DNA from: Mesocentrotus franciscanus
Lineage: Eukaryota > Echinodermata > Echinoidea > Camarodonta > Strongylocentrotidae
Direction of reading: 5' to 3'
NCBI GenBank assembly: GCA_037976565.1
Contig: CP137675.1
Span: 31,199,820-31,263,819, forward strand
Length of the DNA: 64,000 nucleotides
Within the stretch, counting starts at the first letter, position 1, and each line of letters starts with the position of its first letter. Positions 34,089 through 45,650 of this stretch are shown piece by piece. The position numbers and the translations under genes were made by a program. The notes below the pieces were generated by a model that worked only from the letters and a program-made list of their open reading frames with translations, did no database searches and had not been told where the DNA came from.

Positions 34089-36625
34089 ATGCGAAGGCAT
34101 AATGACAATAAGGGAATGTAAACAGATCGTGTTTAGTATGAACCAAAATAAGTCACCAGATGTAGACGGCCTTCCGATAGAATTCTACAAAGAATTCTGG
34201 GAAGACATTGAGCAGATACTGGTCAATGCGCTAAATGAATCTTTTAATAATGGTCATTTTTCCCAATCACAAAAGAAAGGGGTTATAACTTTGATATTTA
34301 AAAAAGGTGATTCTGAAAATGATGAACTGGCGCCCAGTGACATTACTGTTGCGATTGTAAAATAGCAGCTGCAGTTCTAGCAAGCCGTTTGATGAAAATT
34401 ATCCCGAAACTTGTGAATGAAAATCAAGTTGGGTATATCAAGAACAGACTAAGTGGCTTTAATGTAAGATTGCTACAAGATGTGATAGCTTACACGAAGT
34501 TGAACAATAATCAAGGTGCCATTATGATGGCAGATTTTAAGAAAGCGTTCGATGTGATAAATGTTGATTGTGTACAGCAGTCATTAAGTTTGTTTAATTT
34601 TGGACCCCAGTTTATCAAGTGGGTTTTAGTATTGTATAAGCATACTGTTAGCTCTGTTATTGTTAATGGTTTCCTAACAGACCAATTTAAAACTCAGAGA
34701 GGAATCCGACAAGGCTGCCCTCACTCGGCACTTCTTTTCATTCTTCCCGCTGAATTGCTAGCAATAAGGATACGTAATAATCCTGGTATAAGAGGTATAA
34801 GTGTAGGAAATAATACAAGTCGTTTTCATTTGAAATTATTGCAATATGCAGATGACACTGTCTTCTTTCTAAGTAATGAAAAAAAATTAATGTAGTTTTG
34901 AAGGAACTAAGAAAATTTGTTGAAGTCGCATAAAACGACACTGACATGGACTGGTAATGAAAATGAAAAATGGAATTTATTGAGGCACATTGTCATGGTC
35001 TGACGAGCCTGTAAAGTACCTTGGCATGCTGATTTCAAAAGATAAAGAAAAAGCCATACAGATCTTGTGGGATAGTAAAATGAGGAAAATGAAAAAACAA
35101 CTAGATAATTGGAGAATAAGAAATCTGACAATATTTGGAAGAGTAGTTGTGGTGAAGACATCTATTAATGTTTGAAACTGTTCCAAAAATCTATGTAAAA
35201 AAATGAATAAATTATTTTTCAATTTTATTTGGCAGGGGAATAGAGAAAAAAGTAAGGAGAATTGATATGTTCAAAAATTTTAAGGATGGGGATGTAAGGA
35301 TGATGGACGTTGAAACTAAGATTATGAGTTTCAGATTGCGTTTGCTAGGGCGAATTACTGATGAGTCAGACACACTGTGGAAAAGAATGGCTAATTTCTG
35401 GTTTGACCAGGTAGGTGGGCTCTCTTTAGTATTAAACTGTGATTTTGATGAAAGAATTTTACATTATAGTGTATCAAGATTGCCTATGTTTTATTGTGAA
35501 ATCTTACTAGCATGGTATAAAGTAAAGGGGAATATAGTTAAAAATACCTCATCGGAAATCTTATGGTTTAATCAGAAAATTATTTTCAAAAAGTAATTGG
35601 TGTTCTTTAAGAACTGGTTTCAGAGTGGCATTTTGTAGGTAAACGACATTTTTTGAAACGGTACCTTTAGAAGTAGTTCTCAAATTGGGTATGAATTAAA
35701 ACAGGGGAAATGCAATGCATTGTTTGACCTTGCAAAACTTCAAAAGCGATTCCAAAACAGTTGCTTACTAAAGGAAATAACTCTCAATTGAAAAGAACAA
35801 ATCTACAAATTCCAAGAATTCTTAGTAGAGGTAAAATAAAAAGGCTGTATGAGTTAACTAGTAAACAATACTATGACATGCTACGCCTAGATGGTTGGGT
35901 TGCTAGATGTCGTCTATTTTGGGAAAAGCTTTTAGATAAAGATATCAATTGGCCAAATTGTTTCAAAAGAAATTTAATGAACATTAATGATAGTAAGCTG
36001 AAAGGATTTCATTTTAAGATTTCGTATAACATTCTACCAGTGAGAAAGAATCTTTTGAAGTGGAATTTTGCACCTGATGATACGTGTATAACTTGTGAAG
36101 CAAGTGAAGACATTGTTTATGCGTTTATTTCATGTAAATGTAATGACTCCTTCAAATCATATTTATGCTGGTTAATAGAAAAAGTGTTTGATACAGAAAT
36201 AACAATTACAGCAGATCATATTATCAAAGTAGGTGAGGAAAACTACACAGATCATATAATTTCCATTGCATTTTGGTCAATATATAAAATGATACTATTA
36301 CGCAACAAAAAGGGGTACGATCTTAGAAAACCTGGATTAAAGTATATCTTTATTTCAGAGTTTAGAAAAGAATTGAAATTGATCAGAATCGAAGAAATAA
36401 AAACAATCAATATATGATTTTTCTAATCGACTATCAGAGTACATTTGAAACAAATAAGTAATTGTCTATATTATGTTACACATGTACAATTCAAGTCTTA
36501 TGTATGAACAAAAGAAAAGGAACAAAAAACATGTATGGTTTTATGAACTTATGTTTGTGATATATGTTGTAAAAGTTTGAAATCATGATGCAAGAATTAA
36601 TAAAACGAGAGATGAAAAATATATT
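34089..36625 (+). pseudogene. Tx1-like LINE ORF2, 3' half: reverse transcriptase and C-terminal domain
   Basis: Resumes the ORF2 interrupted at 6802. Landmarks in order: TIRECKQIVFSM and KSPDVDGLPIEFYKEFW (first RT motifs); a frameshift near 34330; LASRLMKIIP, QVGYIKNR; ADFKKAFD (motif A, about 34534); RQGCPHSALLF (motif B); LQYADDT (motif C, about 34845, aspartates kept). A deletion and frameshifts follow near 34890-35260, then VKYLGMLISKDK, MSFRLRLLGR, and a C-terminal domain (35761-36417) with CITCEASEDIVYAFISC, where the histidine usual before AF in this knuckle is tyrosine. The 3' untranslated region ends with AATAAAACG near 36600. Broken by several frameshifts, so not active. Confidence 0.9.
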
Positions 36626-36706
36626 TTTTAAAAATAATTTTCGCTAGATTCGATTTGAGAGCATAATAGAATACTACAACGTGCTAATTTTTTATTTATT
36701 TTTCAG

Positions 36707-36910
36707 GGTTTCTTCGGCTGCTGGAAAGTCATCAACGTGGACTGTGTGGTACTGGCACCCCTGTCTTCCAGTGTACATGTATGGGATCCCTATAATGGAA
36801 AGCTTTTCAAAATTATGCAAATTATGCCGACCAACAAACATTCAGCAAGTACATCCAGGTCGCCTCGCCCTGCCACAATCAACCCTGTCACCTTTGTTCG
36901 GCCAGAATGA
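36707..36910 (+). CDS. Possible terminal exon with a WD40-like stretch
   Basis: A T-rich tract ending TTTATTTTTCAG (AG at 36705-36706) looks like a good splice acceptor. The frame from 36707 is open for 67 codons: GFFGCWKVINVDCVVLAP, SSSVHVWDPYNGKLFK, then a basic and proline-containing tail ending FVRPE and TGA at 36908. The VHVWD..NGKL pattern is like the last strand of a WD40 repeat. AATAAA follows nine bases after the stop (36919). This would be the last exon of a host gene whose earlier exons lie outside or beyond the LINE, or a captured or pseudogene exon. No upstream exon was identified, and the gene is not named. A competing frame (+1) is also open but shows no motif. Confidence 0.4.
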   Translation, partial: GFFGCWKVINVDCVVLAPLSSSVHVWDPYNGKLFKIMQIMPTNKHSASTSRSPRPATINPVTFVRPE

Positions 36911-37046
36911 ATCTGAGAAATAAATCTTCAATACACAGCTTTTTACCAAGGTAATCTCAACGAACAAAAAATTAATTACCTCACAGCGTAATTAAAGATT
37001 TATATTCTATATCTGTGTGTGAATATATTTTTGTAACTTTGTTTCT

Positions 37047-39430
37047 CTATACTTTTTTCCATGACAGTTCATTGACACTTGCTGGTATAGTTGATGCCCG
37101 AAAACAAAACATTGGCAGCAGACCGTGCAAGTACGAAAACATAAAACTGGCTAATTGCAACTTGTGGATATCTTGAACTTTCAACTGTTTAGCTTTCACA
37201 AATAGAGGACCCGTGTGTGCTAAGGGAGCTGAACCAGTAATAATTCGTATTCCTTTTTTTTGTAAAATTATAATTCTATTAAGATGGGTTGAAGCACAAT
37301 TACCCCAAATAATGTCACAGTATGTCAAATAAGGTATAATCATAGACCGATGAATAGCAATTAGAATATGGTGAGGTAAAACTTTCTTCAATCGATTTAA
37401 CGCCCCAATGATATTTTGCATGCTGTCTCAAAAATATGATTTTCCAACTTAATTTATCATCCAAAATAAAACCTAAGAAATTAGTAAAATGTACCAAAGG
37501 AATTTGGCAATTGTCAATGAATACATTTATATCAGTCATTTTTATATTTTTATTCTTGGGTTGGAAAAGCATACAACATGTTTTGGCAAGATTAATTTTC
37601 AGTTTGTTAGATGCAAACCAACCAGAAAACTTTTTGAGCTCAGTGTTCAGAGTGTTACATAGATATTCAACATTGTCTCCTGGTAAAAATAAGTTAGTAT
37701 CATCGGCGTAAATAATTGCATGTAAAATGTTGCTCACAAACTGAATATCATTTATGTATAGAATAAAAAGTAAAGGCCCTAACACAGACCCTTGTGGAAC
37801 ACCGATGTTTACATTCTTGGTAACGGAGGATTTGTTATTAATAGAAACATATTGCAATCTGTCATGTAAGTAACTCCTAAACCAATCTAAAGCTGTACCA
37901 CGAACACCATAGTGTTTCATTTTTTGAATTAGTATTTGATGATCAACACAATCGAATGCCTTCGACAAATCCAAGAATAAACCTATAATACACTTATTAT
38001 TTTCAAAAGCTTCAGATATATTATTTGTAAGTTCAAGAAAAGCCATATAAGATGAAAAACCTTTTCTTAATCAGAATTGCTTGGAATATAATGTATTATG
38101 TTTATGTAAGAAATTTAGCAAACGACTGTACATTAACTTTTTTATAACACGTGTGTTTATATCATCGTATTCTTGACTTTTACTGCTATCTATATTATGA
38201 ACAATTTCTAGAATTTCAAAAGGTTTAATCGGATTAATGAACATAGATTGAGAATTATCTTGACCAGGTAGAAAATTAGAGAAATGTGTAGAAGTATCAG
38301 GTAAAGTACTCACAATATCAGATGCAACTGTACACAAATATTCATTAAATGTATTAACTATTTCTTGACCGTCATAGATACATATTCCATTTTTTCAATA
38401 TAATCGAATTGTACCTTTCCACGAACTGAAGAAAGTAATTCATTTATGATTTTCCAAGTTCCTTTAGTATTAATTCGAACATCCTCATTTTTTTTTTACA
38501 GTAATAATTCCTTTTACATTTACGTATTGCACAGGTGACATTATTTCTTATTGAAAAATATACTGATTTCCGGTATATATTCTTCTTTTTGCACAGTTTT
38601 TTAAGTTCGGAGCTAAACCAAGGCTTAAAAATAGATTTATTCTTACGTTGGGTATTTACAAATGGAAAACATTTAGTATAGTTGCCATTCAAGATACGCA
38701 TAAAACAATCAAATTGACTGTCGACATCCGTATTATATGTATGCATATCATCCATTGATGCATATCCCAATTTATTTATATTAGCATTTCACAAAATTTG
38801 GCAATGTTATTATCATTGATGGCACGTTTTTTAACAGTTGTATATTCGTTGAAATCATCCGCAAACTTGATACATGAAAAGATAGATAGGTGACCACCGA
38901 CATCGGTAACCATAATACCTGCATTCAAATTATTTTCAGGTCTATTTGAAAAACATATTGTCAATTAGAGTGGCCGATGTCCTTGAAAATCGTGTTGGTG
39001 TTAGGATGAAGGGTGTGAACGAGTATGTCATTAGTAAGTCTATAAATCTGTTGGTATTTGTTGAAACTGTAGCACATAATAAATCAATATTGTAATCTCC
39101 GATCAACAGACACTCTTTATTTTTCATTTGTTATTTGTATCAGTGGTGCCTCTCAAATATCCCCAAAAGCAGAGACAACTTGATTGGGCGGTCTGTACCC
39201 AATAGCGAGTATAATTTGTTTATATTTACTATATATTTCAATGAACAACATTTCAACAGTTTCATCAAAAACATCCAAATCATTTCTTCTTTTAAATCTA
39301 ATTGTATTTTTTTAATATATAAACCTACACCACCGCCACGTTTACATTGCCTTCCTTGACCAAGAAAGGCGTAACCGTCTAAGTTGAGAGATTCATTACC
39401 AATTACATTGTATAATGTGCTTTTCAAACA
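37047..39430 (-). pseudogene. Decayed Jockey/CR1-group LINE, endonuclease and reverse transcriptase
   Basis: Minus-strand frames run from 39427 down to 37047. The endonuclease remnant shows GYAFLGQGRQCKRGGGVGLY (39300s), LLIGDYNIDLL (about 39110) and TLIDNMF (about 38950). The linker holds FKPWFSSELKKLCKKKN (about 38620). The RT part (38046-37315) shows GLFLDLSKAFDCVDH (motif A), GVPQGSVLGPLLFILYINDI (motif B) and IYADDTNLF (motif C), all intact, then a frameshift near 37430 and a C-terminal stretch MQNIIGALNRLKKVLPHH...YCDIIWGNC. Several stops and shifts separate the domains. The end carrying the RYGDRAFS-type tail is missing. Motif order and spacing fit the Jockey superfamily, but the clade is not resolved. 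Confidence 0.85.
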
Positions 39431-41289
39431 AAAGCTTATGGAAGAAGATTGTTTTCATTTTACAAATTATGTTTTTTTTGCAACTTGAATATAGAGGTAT
39501 TATTATTATTAAATATAAACATGTTGAGTTATTTATCTCATCCGTTCACTTGCCGATGCAAAAGATTTTGCTAAAATGTATTCACTTAGTGTAATCTTTT
39601 AATGTGTGTTGAAACTAACTGTGTTCAAGATAATATATATTTGCTGTAATTAGTTTGTAAGTAAGAGTAGTAAAATTTCACTTGCCTGGTTAAAATGTCA
39701 TATTTAGTAAGTTTCCTCTTTACCATCGGATGACTTAGTTATGTCATATTCTGTTATATGTAACCTTGACCATTCAGGATTTTTGTATTTCCTAACTGAG
39801 GGTATCTTAAATGTACCTTCTGTGTAATTTTGAGCGTCAGAAATCATGTGTAAATATGATTTTTTTTTTAATCAAATGAAAATGATCATATTACAGCGTT
39901 TCAATAGACGCCGTTCTTTGAAGTGTCCCATTTTCTCCCTAACTTTAAATCTGCTTCAGCCATGTTTCAGATCTTGGGCGCTCGTTTTGAGAGGGTTTAT
40001 TTAGTTGAAAAATTATGTGCCATTTTAAAGGTAATGACTTCTAGTTTAATGTCATGTAAATATCAGCACAATCATGTTTCCCGACCTATTGGTCGTTCCG
40101 TGGTGTAAGGTCACATGTGACATTGTCCAGTATTGTTTTGTAACAAATGATTATAACATATTGATAGAAGAAGTACATGTATATTATCTTTTGCATTTTT
40201 TTTTGTAACTTGGACATTGAGGTTTAATTGCTATTAAGTTATTTAATGTGATGCATGTTTTTGGGGGTTCACAATAATAGAAGGACATGTGGTTTCGTAT
40301 GTTTTACTGTTATTTACTTGCCCTATCGAAGATTTTTTATGAACTGTGAATACAACAATCTGTCATTGTGTGTGAAGCTGGAACACATTTGTTCCAAGAT
40401 GTTATTGCAGTTTTGAAAAGGATATTCGATATGTAAAAAAATCACTTGCCAGGTAAAAAGACATTTGTGGTCAACTTCCAATTTCCTTTTAGATTACATT
40501 GTTTTGTATGGTCGCGTAACACACAATTATCAAATCTTCAGGGAAAACGTTTGTTTTACTATTATAATTTATGTTTTTGTTGCAACTCAAATACAGATAT
40601 TTTATAACTATACAGTTATTTTTCATGTAAAGCATGATAATATTATACAGTATTTCGTTTTTATCATGCAGGGAAAAAGTTTGTTTTCCTATTATAATTT
40701 ATGTTTTTGTTGCAACTCCGATACATATATTTTATAACTTCACAGTTGTTTTTCATGTAAAGCAGGATATATCTGCCTTTGCCAAATATTGTATGTAATG
40801 TATTCATAGAGCAATCTGTCATTTTGTGTGAAGCTAAAACTTGTTAGTCATAGTAATTTGAAAGTACAATATTAGAGTAGAGAAAAAAGTTAAATACCTA
40901 AAAAAAACCTAAACATACCATGTACCTTAAAAATAAACTTCGTTATATGAATACTTTTCTTTAAAAATTCTTATTCTTGTTAAAAGGTTCATAAATTTGT
41001 GATTGTTCTTGTATCGTGTGAAAAGGATGTGCACAGATTAATCAAAGCCAGCTATGCAGTTGAAAACGAAGTAATGTAGATAACTGTATTTATTTCTGAT
41101 CATTTTGTTGCACACGACATGAAATGTGCTGATCAATTATATTCTTTCTGAACTGGCTTTGTTTTTTCTCCCTGCTGTACAGTGGGAAACAAGTACAACA
41201 AACTTCCATACAATTTGTATTAATGTACACAATTTATAAATGTTTACTCAGTTTGTTATGATTGACATCAATACAAGTAACTTTACTGC
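39431..41289. other. AT-rich interval, no gene; 131-bp tandem duplication
   Basis: No credible coding frame. The segment GGGAAAAHGTTTGTTTT...TAATTTATGTTTTTGTTGC...TTTTCATGTAAAGCA occurs twice in tandem at 40541 and 40672, and degenerate relatives of TTTTGTAACTT occur near 39470 and 40200. The remainder shows nothing I can name. Confidence 0.5.
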
Positions 41290-41825
41290 AGGTGTATATC
41301 CTGGACGTACAAGTACTGCAGTAATACCCTAGTACATTATACCGCAGTTGAACTGCTGTACAAATACTGCAGTAGTACTGCAAGTACCGATGTAGTACTG
41401 CAATACTAGTACCACAGTAGTACAAATACCGAAGTAGTACCACAGTAGTACCGTAGTACAAATACTGCAGTAGTACTGCGGTACAAGTACCGCGGTTGTA
41501 CTGCAGTAGTACCGCAGTGGTACCGCAGTGGTACTGTAGTACAAGTACTGCGGTAGTACTGCAGTACAATTTCTGCGGTAGTACCGCAGTGGTTCTGCGG
41601 TACAAGTACACTACCGTGGAAGTTCTGCGGTAAAAATACTGCAATACTTCTACGGTACAAGTACATCAGTAGTACCGCAGTAGTACCGCAGTACATATAC
41701 TGCGAAAAGCGACCAATTTACCGGAGTAAATATACTATGGGTACAGGTGTACTATGAGTATTGCGGTACTAATGCGGTACTTTACCGCAGTAGTACTGCA
41801 GTAGTACCGCAGTACTTGTTTACAA
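41290..41825. repeat. Self-complementary GTACYGCAG minisatellite
   Basis: Over 500 bases made almost only of GTAC, CYGCAG and AGTAGTAC words in degenerate order (for example GTAGTACCGCAGTAGTAC). Because GTAC and CTGCAG are palindromes, both strands read alike and many hairpins are possible. The open minus-strand frames across it, rich in Y, C, T and V, are artefacts. Confidence 0.85.
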
Positions 41826-41829
41826 GGAA

Positions 41830-42500
41830 GAGGGGGCACAAATCGATCTGCCCAACTAGAGTACCCACAAAGAGTAACGACAACTCATGATTTGAGCGTC
41901 ATTTTGTTTCCACTGATGCGCAACACATTTGTTTACTATTCAGATTTTGCGGGGCAGCTGTACATTCTTAATAGAAAGAATTCAAACGCCATTCTGTTTC
42001 CAACAAGGCGCAACAAAACGGACGCTTCATGTCGCAACTCTTTGTACATAGGGACTCTATGCCCATCCCCGCCGGCCTATGGGCGCATTAAACAGTATTG
42101 AATGGATTTCACGAACAATACATGGGTCAAAGGTTCCCCTTTGTTCCTCGCCCCCTCTCTCTCTTCCTCTCCCTATCAAACGTTCCTTTCACCCTATGGC
42201 TACGTTGCGTTCACATATGTACCGTAAGTGATTGTGATAGATTTTGATCGAAATAATCAAAAGTAGATAACAAAAAATATTAAACTGGGAAACAAGAACA
42301 GCAAAATGATAGTGCTAATCAATTGAGGGGGCGCAAAATTTATCTTAAACTGAGGGGGCGCAAAATTCATATTTTATTGAGGCGGCGCAAATCGATCTGC
42401 CCAACTAGAGTATCTTTATACAAAGAGTAACGACAACGCATGATTTGAGCGCCATTTTGTTTCCACTGTTACGCAACATGTGTACTATTCAGATTTTACG
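41830..42500. repeat. Direct duplication around a palindrome-rich repeat
   Basis: CAAATCGATCTGCCCAACTAGAGTA, followed by AAGAGTAACGACAACKCATG, TTTGAGCGYCATTTTGTTTCC and ATTCAGATTTT, occurs at about 41839-41950 and again at 42389-42500. Between them, 42060-42250 is the reverse complement of repeats at 55620-56110. Confidence 0.7.
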
Positions 42501-42539
42501 GTCAGCGGTGATAGGTGATGGGAGAGTCAAATAAAATGT

Positions 42540-43300
42540 AGCATAATAATAAATACAGTACAGACTATTTAATGATGCGTCCAACTTTTTTTTTTCTCTC
42601 TCTCTCTCTCCTCTCTCTCTGTGTGTCTGTCTCTATGTCTGTCTGTCTGTCTCTGTCTGTCTATCTGTCAATGTCGTTTTCCACCATTTGCTTGTATATG
42701 CAGCTGCATCATTCCTTCGTTGAGATAAATTATTACAACATATCCCTGATGATGTAAACATATAACTTATATTTATTATAGAAAATAGAGCACGAGCGGC
42801 TGATAATGTCGAAAATGAGAAGAATGTTACTGAAGAAAAATTATAGAAAGTAAAAGTTTTGATTTTGAATGTAAAATCTCTGTTGCATCAAAATAAAATG
42901 ATACGTTCATTATATATGCTATTGACGGAAATAATTTACATCGGACATTATACTTTAGCACAAAAGGGTTATCTAGAAGAAGGTGGACAACATTATAAGA
43001 GAAACAATGAAACTTTCTCTTTTATTTAAAAATAAAATAGCATAAGTACCCTACAAAAACAGAAGAATTCGTGGAGAGGGAGACAAGAAAATATATTAAA
43101 AATACACAACAAGTAAATAAATTTAAAAAAAGATAGGATTCTATAGAGCGGAAGATGATAGGGGAAACGTAATAGTTTGTATTAAAGTATTGGCAAATTT
43201 TGACAAATATAGTTTGTTAGCATTGACAAATTATATACAAACAAAAAAGACACATAAATATTTGAAAGTATTTGAGACCTATATAGAATATGCGAAAAGA
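42540..43300 (+). repeat. CT-rich repeat family, type 2, copy 1
   Basis: Begins with AATAAATACAGTACAG, then a CT/CTGT microsatellite (42585-42665), TGTCAATGTCGTTTTCCA, GAGCGGCTGATAATGTCG, TCTGTTGCATCAAAATAAAA and AGCACAAAAGGGTTATCTAG. The same order is found at about 54180-54710. No coding function supported. Confidence 0.7.
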
Positions 43301-43312
43301 GTTATGTCTTAG

Positions 43313-43722
43313 GCCCACCTACAGCTAAGTTACGTAAGAGGAACAATGAACGTGGCCGAGGGTCAAGGTCGTTGTCACGGTTATAAACTCCAACAACAGA
43401 AGAGCGGAAGTAAGGTATTTAAAGGGTATAGATTAATTCACAATGAACTGACGTACAGCATTGATGATCCTTGTATATTACATGTATATCGGGTTCAGAT
43501 AACCCTGTTTTTTTTTTTTTTTTTTTTTTTTTGGGGGGTCCTGTTGTTTTTGCAGTTGTTGTAACTGTTTTTTAAGAACTTTAATGGGATCACGTTTCGA
43601 CGTACTCCTAAATAAAAATTGTTATTAATCATATAACGTAGAACCAGATGTTACCCTATCTGCAATATTCATTGAAAGATATAACAATCATGCAAGATAA
43701 AGGAATAAACAAGAAGATGTGG
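43313..43722 (+). repeat. CT-rich repeat family, type 1, left fragment
   Basis: CCTACAGCTAAGTTACGTAA, GGAACAATGAACGTGGCCGAG, GACGTACAGCATTGATGATCC, a 22-T run (43509-43532), CGACGTACTCCTAAATAAAAA, then AGATAAAGGAATAA, cut at TTAA 43723. The missing right part of such a unit begins at TTAA 55391. Confidence 0.7.
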
Positions 43723-43795
43723 TTAACCCGTTCCTTCCGACATTATTCAGCCCGGTAGCCACCTCACAAACGAGAATAAAAATCAAAGACTCGAC

Positions 43796-43916
43796 TAGTC
43801 TAGTTCTGGACCCTTTTTATTGAATTTTTTTATTCGCCGACTATACGCGTTAAGCCGAGTGGTGGCGTGATCCCGAGTGATTGCGCGATCCCCGAGAACC
43901 GGTCCGGAAAAGGGTC
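43796..43916 (+). repeat. Left terminal inverted repeat (121 bp)
   Basis: Starts TAGTCTAGTTCTGGACCC, has an A/T-rich core (TTTTTATTGAATTTTTTTAT), then CG-rich sequence with CGGTCCGGAAAAGGGTC at the inner edge. Identical to the complement of 51743-51863. Confidence 0.9.
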
Positions 43917-44105
43917 CAGTGCAATAGGCCAGTTTCGGCGATTACGTAATGCGCGGATACTGTAACTAGGTTCGTCAAGCTTTGCCGTATCGCCATTTTG
44001 AATCAGTGCGTTTTGTATGGGACTGTCGGTTTTTTCCGTTAAATTTCATTAATATTTTTCTATCGACGCCGCGTCTGTCTATTCGAATTTCTGTTTTTGA
44101 CGAAA

Positions 44106-44627
44106 ATGTCTTCCAACTTGCCGTTCAACAAGTTGAATATCAAGCAGCTGCAAGATTTTCTTAGAAAAAGAGGAGTTTCGTGCACGGGATACAACAAGGA
44201 AAGACTCGTTAGATTAGCGTCCGCTGTAACGGACATTAGCCTCCCCGTCGACCAGGACTTATCGGGCCCGTCTCACTCGGTAGACGCTACTGTGCCTGGG
44301 AAACTCCGACGTGCAGGTTTTTCGTTCAGTGAACCAGCAGACCTCCCCGGTTACACTTCTAAGTTTGACGATATTCCGGACTTTGGGATCTATGACATAT
44401 TCAATTATTTAGTAGAAAATAGAGCGGACTATGATCGTCGAAAACTGAAGGCTTTTAAGAGTTTTGAGGACTATCGACTATTTGCCGATGGAAATGTGGA
44501 AAAGCTTGAAGCCTTGAGTACAATCCTCTCGGCAGATGGCGACTCGTGTGTTTTTAGAGCACAGGTCAAACCGACGCAAAAGACAGAACAAACCAACTTG
44601 AACAAAAAGAAAATATATATACTATAA
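44106..44627 (+). CDS. SAP-motif protein encoded by the 8-kb transposon (173 aa)
   Basis: The ATG at 44106 (context GACGAAAATG) is preferred over non-ATG starts upstream. It lies 190 bases inside the left TIR, so the TIR may carry the promoter. Residues about 7-41 (FNKLNIKQLQDFLRKRG, then YNKERLVRLA) fit the helix-turn-helix SAP motif that binds AT-rich DNA. Further on LKAFKSFEDYRLFADGNVEK recalls the N-terminal region of uncharacterised metazoan proteins that combine SAP, a SWIM-like zinc finger and a YqaJ-type nuclease. That link is from memory and uncertain. The expected zinc finger and nuclease are absent. After VKPTQK the frame drifts into a lysine-rich tail and stops, so this is either a truncated gene or a first exon. 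CpG-rich coding sequence, unlike its surroundings. Confidence 0.65.
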   Translation: MSSNLPFNKLNIKQLQDFLRKRGVSCTGYNKERLVRLASAVTDISLPVDQDLSGPSHSVDATVPGKLRRAGFSFSEPADLPGYTSKFDDIPDFGIYDIFNYLVENRADYDRRKLKAFKSFEDYRLFADGNVEKLEALSTILSADGDSCVFRAQVKPTQKTEQTNLNKKKIYIL

Positions 44628-45350
44628 ATATCAAACAAACGAAAAAGTAAGAGAAAATGTAATAACAAATTTATGTTTAAAATGTTTTTTAAAAAATAAT
44701 AAACTACTTGCTAATTAGTTCTTGAATGGCGAAGGTCCATAATTATAATTACTATTATTTTATGATAATCATGCAAACTTCCTTATCTTATTTTAAATAA
44801 TTATTATTCCCCATCCTGATTCTTCTTCCTTGCGTATGCATGCCCCCATTTAGGGTACGCGTATGCATGTTCCCTCCATTTGAAAGCACCCCTATCTCAT
44901 GCAGTGTTTTTATCATTATTTATCACTCTTCCTTTCCACATTCTTCTTCCTTGTCTCATCATTCAGATTTTTTTTTTTTCTTCATTTTTCCACCTATTAA
45001 TTTATCATTATTCATCATTCTTATTCTCTGTCATCGGACGACATTATTTTATAAATATTATTTTTTTATAAAGACCTATTATAGTGTCATTATTTCTCGT
45101 TACTAGTGATAATATTATTGATTCTGTGTTCACTGTGCATGCTTTTCGTTATCCGTTTCTCGGCCGCCTTAAAATGGTTCGTATCGAGGCTTTTCACAAA
45201 CATTTTTTAATCCATAAAATAATTTGGTTTCATTATGAAATGGTCTATTGAATCAGCATTGAATCGTGCCTACACGTACACGTGGTACGCGCGCGCACGC
45301 ACATTCTTCTGCAAGCAGAGGTACTAGGTGACTGTGTGTGCGAACGGGTG
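44628..45350. other. AT-rich interval inside the 8-kb element
   Basis: TTATTATT-rich and CTTCTT-rich sequence without conserved coding frames. An intron of the SAP gene here cannot be excluded, but I found no convincing next exon. Confidence 0.4.
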
Positions 45351-45359
45351 GGAAATAGT

Positions 45360-45650
45360 TCATCTCTGCTTCATTTTGATTTCTACGTCCAAATTTGTTC
45401 TCAGTTTCAAGCTAAGGTAATGCAAAATTGAATGGAAATTACCGATATCGGCGAACTGATATGTTGGTTCTTCGCCTTTTTTTTCATCACTGGCTTTCAA
45501 GCCAATTAATGTCGCATGTATCATCGACCTCCGTTCATTTTTTTGAGGGGGTATCGTGTGTTGCCTGTACCGGGGACTTCGCCGAACAGGTTTGGCTGTA
45601 AGATGTGAATTGCTATTGCACGTTCCGTAACAGCAATTATGCTTTCCCAT
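45360..45650 (-). CDS. Short ORF with a THAP-like zinc-finger start
   Basis: Minus-strand ATG at 45650. The first residues MGKHNCCYGTCNSNS match the start of THAP-type C2CH zinc fingers (first CXXXXC pair), DNA-binding modules found in host regulators and in P-element-type transposases. After about residue 16 the sequence (PVRRSPRYRQHTIPP onwards) does not continue as a THAP domain: no FP or AVPTIF-type motif and no second C-H pair. It is therefore a first exon followed by unspliced or unrelated sequence, or a broken gene. It faces the SAP ORF (convergent). The CDS call beyond the first 16 codons is weak. Confidence 0.4.
   Translation of the reverse strand: MGKHNCCYGTCNSNSHLTAKPVRRSPRYRQHTIPPQKNERRSMIHATLIGLKASDEKKGEEPTYQFADIGNFHSILHYLSLKLRTNLDVEIKMKQR

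Noticed and set aside
41234..41696. Minus-strand frames rich in Y, C, T, V and L
   Set aside because: They arise from the GTACYGCAG minisatellite, with open frames in several registers.
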